64,000 bases of DNA, taken from contig NZ_JAHLDL010000003.1 of NCBI RefSeq assembly GCF_018861315.1, positions 1 to 64,000 of the forward strand. Direction: 5' to 3'. Position 1 is the first letter of the stretch. Every line of letters starts with the position of its first letter. The position numbers and the translations under genes are program-made. The notes below the pieces were generated by a model. That model was given only the letters and a program-made list of their open reading frames with translations, made no database searches and was not told the DNA's origin. Below, in pieces: positions 44,611 through 51,549 of this stretch. The DNA comes from Clostridium bowmanii (lineage in GTDB: Bacteria; Bacillota; Clostridia; Clostridiales; Clostridiaceae).

Positions 44611-45621
44611 CTATATAAAATAATTATTATTTCTTTCATTTATAATTGTTTCTACCCAGTTATGCAAACTATATTTTTTATAAATATCCTCACTAATAGG
44701 TACATATTTATTATTAATAAATTCTTCTATTTCATCTAAATTATTCTCGTTCATTACAAATATATTATTTTTATTATAAAAATCATATTTCACAATATTT
44801 GTATTGGTAGTAACCATCTTTCTTTTAGCACCAAGAGTCTCAATAGTTCTCATTGTCAAACCACTTTGCATGTTATGTTGCATATCAAATACAGTGTTTG
44901 ATTTTCTAAGAACTGCTAGATTTTCTTGTTCAGATAGAGGTTTAAATTTAAATTCATTTCTCTTTGCATCTTTGAATTCAGGTTCAGACACCTTATTGTA
45001 TAAATACTGTAGCTTATTCAAAAACATATACGAAAATATTCGAATACCCTTTGCTTCTAATTTTGGAAACAACTCGTGCATTGTTTTATAACGATTAGGG
45101 TGAGATGTACAAACACTTACAATGTCGTATTCTCTTTCAGAAACCTCTTCCTTACCTAATTCTTCATATTCCTTACAGTAAAATAGCGGCATAAAAGCCA
45201 GTTTTCCTATTTCATTGCAATCATCTAAATCGAAAGAATATGCCTTATCAAAAATTGGTATCAATTCTTTGCTGTTTGGATACAAATTCAAAGAATCCCA
45301 CATATATAAAACGAATCTAGCTGATTTTTGACTATCCCTCAATTGCCTTATCATTAATGGAGTAAACACTTTACAGTTTACAATAAATACTAAATCATAG
45401 CTATTTTCCTTTGTTTCAGACAAAATCTTATCAAAATACCTTTGAATTATGAAATTCATCAAACTCTTTTTAATTTTAATAATTCCCTTAACAATAGATC
45501 TTTCACTTGGTCTGTCATTATAATAGTCAACGCAGTAACCCTGCTGTTTAAATTCTGAAACAATGCTCTTATGATAATTAAATATTGGAGTACCAATATA
45601 TAAAACCTTCTTATTACTCAT
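44611..45621 (-). CDS. CgeB-like glycosyltransferase-family protein
   Basis: 336 residues without membrane segments. Start NKKVLYIGTPIFNYHKSIVSEFKQQGY; FVLYMWDSLNLYPNSKELI, DKAYSFDLDDC, YDIVSVCTSHPNRYKTM and a C-terminal NTVFDMQHNMQSGLTMRTIETLGAKRKMVTTN match the CgeB/DUF3880-type GT-B proteins of spore coats and capsule clusters. A transferase role is inferred from family and neighbours. Confidence 0.68.
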   Translation of the reverse strand: MSNKKVLYIGTPIFNYHKSIVSEFKQQGYCVDYYNDRPSERSIVKGIIKIKKSLMNFIIQRYFDKILSETKENSYDLVFIVNCKVFTPLMIRQLRDSQKSARFVLYMWDSLNLYPNSKELIPIFDKAYSFDLDDCNEIGKLAFMPLFYCKEYEELGKEEVSEREYDIVSVCTSHPNRYKTMHELFPKLEAKGIRIFSYMFLNKLQYLYNKVSEPEFKDAKRNEFKFKPLSEQENLAVLRKSNTVFDMQHNMQSGLTMRTIETLGAKRKMVTTNTNIVKYDFYNKNNIFVMNENNLDEIEEFINNKYVPISEDIYKKYSLHNWVETIINERNNNYFI

Positions 45622-45627
45622 ATCCGT

Positions 45628-46794
45628 TTACCTCCTGCCTTGAATCAGCATTCCAGTTTCTTTCATTTCATCTATAGATTGTTCAAAAAGACCATCTGAT
45701 TTTTCTAAACCTTTTTCTTTGTTTTGTAGCTTTACCCATGTTGTAAACTCTTCCATACCTTTTTCAAATGTATATTTAGGTTTAAATTCACATAAGTCTT
45801 TAGCTCTATTTGTATCTGCAATATTATGCCTAATATCGCCTTTTCTAAAATCTCCTGAAATATTTATTTCTGAATCTGATGCATATAATTTTTTAAATGT
45901 TTTTGCTAATTGCATCACTGAAATTTTTTCCCCAGTTCCTACATTGATATGCTTATAGTCCGTAGCAACGTTTTCAAGTGCGTTACAAGTAATAGCTGCA
46001 ACATCACTAACATGAACAAAGTCCCTACTTTCTTTGCCATCCTCAAAAATATTCAAGTTCTGATTTTTAAGTAGTAGCTTAGAAAATATAGAAAGTATCC
46101 CAGTATATGGGTTGTCAAGAGATTGTCCTGCACCGTATACATTTTGATATCTAAATATAGTATATGGTAAATCCATTGTGGGGCACATTACCTCAAGCAT
46201 TTTTTCCTGTGCAAACTTTGTATATGCATAAAAAGAGATGGGTGTTAATGGGCATTCTTCTGTTGTATTTCTTAATTCAACTTTTCCACCACATATAGGG
46301 CATTTCACTTCAAAATCCCCACTCTTCATATCATCTATATCCCTTGATTTAGGAACAACAATTCCATGCTCTTCACAAAAATACATACCCTCTCCATATA
46401 CAGATCGTGATGAAGAAAGAATTATTTTCTTGATAGGCAACTTATTTTTCAATATAACTTCTAGTAAATTTGCTGTGCCTTTGATATTAACATCCGTATA
46501 TCTATTAATTTCATACATAGATTGACCTGTTCCTGTTTCCGCAGCAAGATGTATTATATAATCCACACCAATAAGCGCCTTCTCTACATCCAAACTATTT
46601 CTAACATCACCTTGTATGATGCGCGATTTATCTTTTATATTTTTATAAAGATATGATTCTTCATAATTACTTCCATGAATTTGCTCCGAAAAATTATCAA
46701 GAACAACTATCTCATGCTTCCCTTTTTTGTATAAGTTATCAACTACAGAATTTCCTATAAACCCGGCTCCTCCAGTTATTAAAACTTTACTCAT
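45628..46794 (-). CDS. SDR nucleotide-sugar epimerase with inserted zinc-ribbon (dTDP-L-rhamnose 4-epimerase-like)
   Basis: KVLITGGAGFIGNSVVDNLY binds NAD and the catalytic pair is Y189-x3-K193 (FYAYTKFAQEKML). Between SSSRSVYGEG and that motif lies an insertion with C140, H143, C165, C168 (CPICGG) and C181, a likely zinc site. This insertion recurs in a branch of extended SDRs that includes dTDP-L-rhamnose 4-epimerases, which make dTDP-6-deoxy-L-talose. YQNVYGAGQSLDNPYTGI and a C-terminal substrate domain are present. 388 residues, complete. The substrate assignment is by family resemblance. Confidence 0.72.
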   Translation of the reverse strand: MSKVLITGGAGFIGNSVVDNLYKKGKHEIVVLDNFSEQIHGSNYEESYLYKNIKDKSRIIQGDVRNSLDVEKALIGVDYIIHLAAETGTGQSMYEINRYTDVNIKGTANLLEVILKNKLPIKKIILSSSRSVYGEGMYFCEEHGIVVPKSRDIDDMKSGDFEVKCPICGGKVELRNTTEECPLTPISFYAYTKFAQEKMLEVMCPTMDLPYTIFRYQNVYGAGQSLDNPYTGILSIFSKLLLKNQNLNIFEDGKESRDFVHVSDVAAITCNALENVATDYKHINVGTGEKISVMQLAKTFKKLYASDSEINISGDFRKGDIRHNIADTNRAKDLCEFKPKYTFEKGMEEFTTWVKLQNKEKGLEKSDGLFEQSIDEMKETGMLIQGRR

Positions 46795-46892
46795 CTTTTC
46801 TTGTCTCCTCTATCAATTTATAATTTCATATAATAGGATTATTACTTTACTAAAATAATATTCATAAATTTCCTACGTGCTGTATGCATGAA

Positions 46893-47744
46893 CTAAACTC
46901 CCAATTTTTTAGGAGTCAGTTCAAGTATTTTCTTTATTTTATTATTGTCTCCCCATACAGCTAAGGAATCGTATTCTCTATCAGGAAATGCACCATATTG
47001 TAATTTTATCTTAAAATTCTTTTTTTTAATAAATTCTTCAACTTTTTCTGCAAGTGAAATTGGGTTTCCCGAGCAACAATTAATTATACCCCTAATTTCT
47101 GTTTGTGTAGATGCAGCAACTATTTGCTCCGATAACTCTTCCACACTTATAAAATCATATTTATTTTTGCCAGTAGTAAATGGGAATTTATCTTTACCTT
47201 CCATTTCCATTTTAGTTATTTTAGAAAATATTGAGTTACTTTTTAAATCATCACCAGTTATATAGTATGCTCTTAACCATTGAAAAATCATTTTGTCGTC
47301 TTTCGCACGCAGTTCTATAGCCTGCCTTAAACAATTCTTAGCTATACCATATAATGAAGAAGGATTAGTGGGTGAATTTTCATCAATAGGTCCTTCCCAA
47401 TATCCAACCTCATGCATTGTACCCATCACTGATAAATGCGTAAGACCTCCACTAATCATATTACTTAGAAATGTATAATGATTATATAAATCTTCAATAT
47501 GAGTTCCTGAATTATGAACAAATCCGTTTCTCCATGCCATATGAATACATATATCTGGTTTTCCTAGTTTATCATATATATCCTCTTCTCCATTAAATAT
47601 AGGTGTATATATTTTATTAGCCCTCTCATCTACTCCGTCAAATCTAAAATCACAAGCATCCACGTTAAACCCACAATCTAGCAACGTTTTTACAATATGG
47701 CGCCCAATATATCCATTGGCACCTGTAACTAATACCTTTTTCAT
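46893..47744 (-). CDS. SDR nucleotide-sugar reductase, dTDP-6-deoxy-L-talose 4-dehydrogenase (Tll)-like
   Basis: KKVLVTGANGYIGRHIVKTLL binds the cofactor. DICIHMAWRNGFVHNSGTHIEDLYNHY, the SVMGTMHEVGYWEGPIDENSP stretch and SSLYGIAKNCLRQ (Tyr-x3-Lys) follow. To my recollection this pattern belongs to Tll/TalA-type enzymes, which reduce dTDP-4-keto-L-rhamnose to dTDP-6-deoxy-L-talose. At 283 residues it is the same size as RmlD, the enzyme whose gene is broken at 2 kb. It uses the product of rfbABC about 8 kb away. Substrate is inference. Confidence 0.62.
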   Translation of the reverse strand: MKKVLVTGANGYIGRHIVKTLLDCGFNVDACDFRFDGVDERANKIYTPIFNGEEDIYDKLGKPDICIHMAWRNGFVHNSGTHIEDLYNHYTFLSNMISGGLTHLSVMGTMHEVGYWEGPIDENSPTNPSSLYGIAKNCLRQAIELRAKDDKMIFQWLRAYYITGDDLKSNSIFSKITKMEMEGKDKFPFTTGKNKYDFISVEELSEQIVAASTQTEIRGIINCCSGNPISLAEKVEEFIKKKNFKIKLQYGAFPDREYDSLAVWGDNNKIKKILELTPKKLGV

Positions 47745-47894
47745 ATATCATTACTCCCTCTATATTATTCAAATAAAATATAATATGATTCTGCTGTTCT
47801 ATTTATAAAACATCCACAAAAGAATCCATATATGCTAATCATTTTAATGGATTTATATCCGAACACATATCACTTATTTTAGCTTTCCCTTAAT

Positions 47895-48518
47895 TTATGC
47901 TGGATAATCTTTAGACCTACGCATTTTAATTTCATTATCATTTATGCTTTTCAGTTCATTATCATTTACTCCCTCTGCTTTTATAACTTTAAATACCGTT
48001 CTATATAATATTTTCACATCAAGTGCCAATGATTTATTATTTAAATAATAAACGTCATGCACTGTTTTTTTAAAATCATCATTATTATCTCGTCCATTAA
48101 TTTGAGCCCATCCAGTAACTCCTGGTAATAATGCATGAACTTTTGCTTTTGTTCTCATTTCCTTAAGTTCATATTGATTGTATAAAGCAGGTCTTGGTCC
48201 TACAAAAGTCATATCCCCTTTAAGTATATTAATTAATTGTGGAAGTTCGTCTAGACTAGATTTCCTTAAGAATTTTCCAATTAAAGTTACATAACCTTTT
48301 GAATTATCAAGTTTATCAGTTGATACATCAGGAGTTCCAATTTTCATTGTCCTAAATTTATAGAATTTAAACAATTCATTATTTCTACCTATTCTCATCT
48401 GATCGAAAAATACCGGTCCTTTTGAAGTTAACTTTATCATTATTCCCACAATCAAAAATAATGGTGATAGTAACACTAAAATAAGCAAACTAATTGTACC
48501 GTTTAAAAATTTATCCAT
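47895..48518 (-). CDS. Initiating phosphoglycosyl transferase (second)
   Basis: One N-terminal membrane helix (about 7-30) and the catalytic core: GPVFFDQMRIGRNNELFKFYKFRTM, GKFLRKSSLDELPQLINILKGDM and FVGPRPALYNQYEL, then LLPGVTGWAQINGRD. It is the short EpsL/PglC form, related to but distinct from the copy at 28.1 kb. First gene of the second polysaccharide region, behind a leader and promoter at 48743-48785. Confidence 0.9.
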   Translation of the reverse strand: MDKFLNGTISLLILVLLSPLFLIVGIMIKLTSKGPVFFDQMRIGRNNELFKFYKFRTMKIGTPDVSTDKLDNSKGYVTLIGKFLRKSSLDELPQLINILKGDMTFVGPRPALYNQYELKEMRTKAKVHALLPGVTGWAQINGRDNNDDFKKTVHDVYYLNNKSLALDVKILYRTVFKVIKAEGVNDNELKSINDNEIKMRRSKDYPA

Positions 48519-48742
48519 AATATCCTCCTGTTTTTTATTTATTTATTTTAAAATATAGTCAATATATATGCCAAGTCTATTAGTACTTTAACACTTAGAT
48601 TATTTTGGCTTGTCCAATTCTTCCAAAGCTTTCAAATTATCTTCTTTTTTTATAATTCCATTGATTTGCTGTAGTCAACAGAAATGTTGTTTATAACTAA
48701 TTTCTTTATCTACAACAAAAAAATTATATAAACTATATATTT
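48519..48742 (-). other. Leader of the second polysaccharide region with a possible coding scrap
   Basis: About 224 nt lie between the promoter and the first ATG. On the minus strand one frame in it reads INGIIKKEDNLKALEELDKP before TAA at 48600-48602, with no start and a stop shortly upstream. This could be a decayed gene end or chance. No clear terminator is seen. Confidence 0.3.
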
Positions 48743-48785
48743 ATTATATCAAGTTTCGACAAAATGTGTGATAATTTTTTGTTAA
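48743..48785 (-). promoter_or_regulatory. Promoter of the second polysaccharide region with a consensus Spo0A-type box
   Basis: On the minus strand TTATCA, a 20-bp spacer carrying TTTTGTCGAAA (identical to the 0A-box consensus), and TATAAT preceded by TG. The 43 bp align without gaps with 29140-29182. Spo0A-activated promoters are known to have over-long spacers with 0A boxes near the -35, so the architecture fits; binding is inferred. Confidence 0.6.
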
Positions 48786-49056
48786 TTTTCTATATAAAAC
48801 GTTTTATTTTTCAAATTACTGATTTTTTAGTTCTAGCAATTCATTTAACTCCTTATTGTACAATAAATCAAGTCAAATTTATTGTTAGTTCAGTAATATA
48901 CTGGTATGTTTTAGAACCCACGCAAAAAAACATTAGTTATGAACTCCTTATTTTTTATGTATTATATTAAATTTTTGAATATGATTTAAATTTAATTATT
49001 AATATCCATATAATGTACAATAAAGTCCACTGGCCATTAGATTCTCTTAAATAATA

Positions 49057-49085
49057 TTGGTTTCATATCAATATTATTATATAAT
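49057..49085 (+). promoter_or_regulatory. SigA-type promoter of the nitrilase-family gene
   Basis: TTGGTT (49057-49062), a 17-bp spacer and TATAAT (49080-49085). Transcription would begin near 49092, after the ATG at 49086, which supports translation from ATG 49125. The 270 bases between the divergent promoters hold no other feature I can support. Confidence 0.6.
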
Positions 49086-49124
49086 ATGAGTAGATATAAA
49101 ATGAATATAAAAGGGGTTGATAAT

Positions 49125-49910
49125 ATGAAATTAGCACTAGCCCAATTAGATATTGCTTGGGAAGATAAACCCCAAAGCAAAGAAACCGCAATACAATTCA
49201 TAAAACAAGCAGCTGATGAAAAGGTAGATATGATACTCTTTCCTGAAATGACTTTAACAGGCTTTTCCATGAATACTGTTTTTATAGGAGACACCAATAA
49301 TGAAACCATAGAATTCTTCAAGAAAATCAGTAGTCAGTTTAATATTTTAATAGGCTTTGGATATGTAGAAGGCATCACTAATAGTAAAAATAATTACTCT
49401 GTAGTAGCGCCTTGCGGGGATGAACTTGTAAATTACACTAAAATTCATCCTTTTTCCTTTGGAGAGGAAAGTGAATTTTACCAAAGTGGAAGCCAAATAA
49501 ACACATTTAATGCTTTTGGTTTTACTATAGCCCCTTTAATCTGTTACGATTTACGCTTTCCCGAAATCTTTCAGGTAGCTTCAAAAACTGCTCACCTAAT
49601 TACTCTTGCAGCTAACTGGCCAATAGAGCGTCGCCAGCACTGGATTACCTTATTAAAAGCAAGAGCCATAGAAAATCAATGTTATATAGCAGGCATAAAC
49701 CGAGTTGGAGAAGGAAATGGATTAACCTACAGCGGTGACTCCATGATCATAGATCCACTAGGAAATATAATAAGTAGTTTATATATGGACGATGGTTTGA
49801 TTATAGCTGATATTTGCCAGGAAAACGTAACTCAGATTAGAGAAAATTTTAGACTTAAAGAAGATAGAAAAGATGGGTTGTATTGTGCTATGTATTCAGA
49901 TAATATTTAG
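49125..49910 (+). CDS. Carbon-nitrogen hydrolase (nitrilase superfamily)
   Basis: The catalytic triad of the family is visible: E41 in FPEMTLTGF, K106 in YTKIHPFSF and C140 in LICYDLRFPEIF. The start MKLALAQLDIAWEDKP and the RARAIENQCYIAG-like segment near 190 fit omega-amidase/NIT2-type amidohydrolases, which release ammonia from small amides such as alpha-ketoglutaramate. ATG 49125 is preferred because AAAAGGGG lies 8 nt before it and the promoter leaves the upstream ATG outside the transcript. 261 residues, cytoplasmic. It is one of only two plus-strand gene frames and stands alone. Confidence 0.88.
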   Translation: MKLALAQLDIAWEDKPQSKETAIQFIKQAADEKVDMILFPEMTLTGFSMNTVFIGDTNNETIEFFKKISSQFNILIGFGYVEGITNSKNNYSVVAPCGDELVNYTKIHPFSFGEESEFYQSGSQINTFNAFGFTIAPLICYDLRFPEIFQVASKTAHLITLAANWPIERRQHWITLLKARAIENQCYIAGINRVGEGNGLTYSGDSMIIDPLGNIISSLYMDDGLIIADICQENVTQIRENFRLKEDRKDGLYCAMYSDNI

Positions 49911-50034
49911 CACAACTTAATTGAAATATTTTTTCAAAAATCTAATAATAATAGTAAATTTAGATTATTTTGTTAGTGAATAAGTTAATAATATTATATA
50001 TTTTCATATAATTTATTTTCAGACAATTAAAAAT

Positions 50035-50167
50035 TTATCCACAATTTAAGCAAAGTTATCCACTTAAAGAGGATAACTTTGCTTAAATATACATTTAAAT
50101 GCCATAGAATTCTAATATGTCCATTTTTTATAACAATTAATTCTCTTTATCAGAATAGTTATACACA
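50035..50167. other. Cluster of DnaA-box-like 9-mers around a perfect inverted repeat
   Basis: TTATCCACA (50035-50043) is a consensus DnaA box; TTATCCACT (50055-50063) and TTATACACA (50159-50167) differ at one base. Between them TTTAAGCAAAGTTATCC (50045-50061) and its exact complement (50071-50087) form a 17-bp stem. The region separates two convergent genes, so the stem may act as a terminator without a T-tract. No dnaA or dnaN is near, so it is not the chromosomal origin as usually organised. Confidence 0.35.
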
Positions 50168-50193
50168 GACACGAAATAAGTCTAAATATAATT

Positions 50194-50658
50194 CTACTGT
50201 GAAAGCTTCTTTTTCGCCATGAGCAAATCACTCTCATTATTGAATTCTTTCATGCCAATATACTCATTTTTTTCACATACATCTTCAACCTCATTTGAAA
50301 CATGATTTATATCATTTTTTATTTCTTTAACATCTTTTGAAGTGTCCTTTACAGCTAATTCTATAACTTCAATCTTTTCGCTAAAGTTTTTTACTATATC
50401 ATTATGAGCCTTTTCATCTTGCTCCATATGAGACTTTTGTGCTTCTGCCATAGTTTCAACTTTACTTGTTAAGTTCTCTAGTAAAATAGTATTTTTATCT
50501 AATCTATTATCTATACCATCTAATCTATTGTCGATAGCCACTAATTTACTGTCCAACCTATTCTCTAAAGCTCCTAATTTACCGTCCAATGTATTCTCTA
50601 AAGCTCCTAACTTACTGTCTAACATTTTACTAAACATTTCCATGGCTTCTTTGTCCAT
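50194..50658 (-). CDS. Coiled-coil protein with 11-residue repeats
   Basis: 154 residues, no signal peptide or membrane segment. The N-terminal third has near-perfect 11-residue repeats (SKLGALENTLD, GKLGALENRLD, SKLVAIDNRLD) and a 7-residue remnant IDNRLDK, i.e. a right-handed hendecad coiled coil. A heptad-type coiled coil continues to about 130, and the last 25 residues are basic. I do not recognise a family with known function. ATG 50658 has GGTGG before it. The 33-bp DNA repeats could vary in number between strains. Confidence 0.72.
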   Translation of the reverse strand: MDKEAMEMFSKMLDSKLGALENTLDGKLGALENRLDSKLVAIDNRLDGIDNRLDKNTILLENLTSKVETMAEAQKSHMEQDEKAHNDIVKNFSEKIEVIELAVKDTSKDVKEIKNDINHVSNEVEDVCEKNEYIGMKEFNNESDLLMAKKKLSQ

Positions 50659-50768
50659 ACCATTGCCACCTTTCTGTTATATCTTGTTTATCTTGTGTAT
50701 TCTGCAATGCAATATTAATTTCATTATACCCTCAAAAGGTAAGAATTTCAAAGCTTAAATTATAAGAC

Positions 50769-51038
50769 TTACAACAATTTATAAATATATGTAAAGAATA
50801 TAAATAACTCAACTATAAGTATTAAAGGTATTCCTATAACAAACTTTTTATGCTTGGTTTTATGCCTAAATAACCGCATACCCATAAATATTCCCAAGGC
50901 CCCAAAAGCAATAGCAATAGTAAAAATAGTACTTTCTGGTGTTCTCCATCTTCCCTTTTGTGATTTTTTCTTATCTGAATACATAACGAAAATTCCGTAT
51001 AAGTTTATAGCTATAATATAATACAATAAAAATTTCAT
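50769..51038 (-). CDS. DUF1294 family small membrane protein
   Basis: 89 residues with two to three hydrophobic helices. YGIFVMYSDKKKSQKGRWRTPESTIFTIAIAFGALGIFMGMRLFRHKTKHKKF matches the DUF1294 pattern (D-K, R-x-PE, G-G, G-M-x-RHKTxHxxF). Function unknown. ATG 51038 has GGAGGAG with 5-nt spacing. Confidence 0.85.
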   Translation of the reverse strand: MKFLLYYIIAINLYGIFVMYSDKKKSQKGRWRTPESTIFTIAIAFGALGIFMGMRLFRHKTKHKKFVIGIPLILIVELFIFFTYIYKLL

Positions 51039-51120
51039 GTGTTCTCCTCCAATTGAATTCTAGTGATTTTTGAACCTGTCCAGCTACTATTTTGGGTAAC
51101 TTTGATATTTGCAATGTCAT

Positions 51121-51218
51121 CCTACCAAATCTTTTTAGCCGTAGGCTACGGATTTTGCTCATCACTACCTTTGAATGATACATGTAAAAACAGCCTATCG
51201 GCTAAAAGATTTTAGGAG
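51121..51218. repeat. Imperfect inverted repeat
   Basis: CCTACCAAATCTTTTTAGCC-GTAGGCT (51121-51147) pairs with CAGCCTATCGGCTAAAAGATTTTAGGAG (51191-51218) over about 24 positions, enclosing 43 nt. It lies upstream of the DUF1294 gene and just before the large palindromic element. I see no gene in 51039-51549. Confidence 0.5.
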
Positions 51219-51314
51219 TAGATTCGTTGAATACAATTCGAATTTCCTGTTTTTCACGAAACCTTCACCTTTACATCTCCCACAGGCTAACTCTCAACAT
51301 AATTGTATGAAATT

Positions 51315-51528
51315 TCTCCGGAGTTAATTGCAATAAGAAGCGAAGAAACTATTGAAATTCGATTTAGAAATTCTTCTTTTGATGATATAAAATTCTCGTG
51401 ACCCTGACAGGACGTCAGGGTAGCGAACCTGAGGCAGGACGCCGAATGTGAGTGTCAGAGAATTTCATATTGTCAAAAGATTAGAATTTCTTAATCAAAT
51501 TTCCAGTTTCAAGCTCGTTTGCAATTAA
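51315..51528. repeat. Large palindromic element, copy 2 (candidate structured RNA)
   Basis: Same design as the element at 29514-29696. Basal arms TTAATTGCAA and TTGCAATTAA, then AAATTCGATT, AGAAATTCT, CTTTTGA and ATAAAATTCTC with their partners. The apical part is longer and has two hairpins, TGAC-AGGAC-GTCA and GGC-AGGAC-GCC, then GAATGTGAGTGTC. Compared with copy 1, C-G pairs are replaced by G-C, T-A or A-T on both arms together. It begins 22 nt past the sbcC stop. Confidence 0.75.
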
Positions 51529-51549
51529 TGCAGAAAAAATGGGACACCT

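Noticed and set aside
49037-49321. 94-codon minus-strand frame over the start of the nitrilase-family gene
   Set aside because: It is antisense to a gene with a complete catalytic triad and its own promoter, so it is a shadow.
50971-51183. 70-codon minus-strand frame before the DUF1294 gene
   Set aside because: It overlaps DUF1294 in another frame and covers an inverted repeat; no ribosome site or domain.
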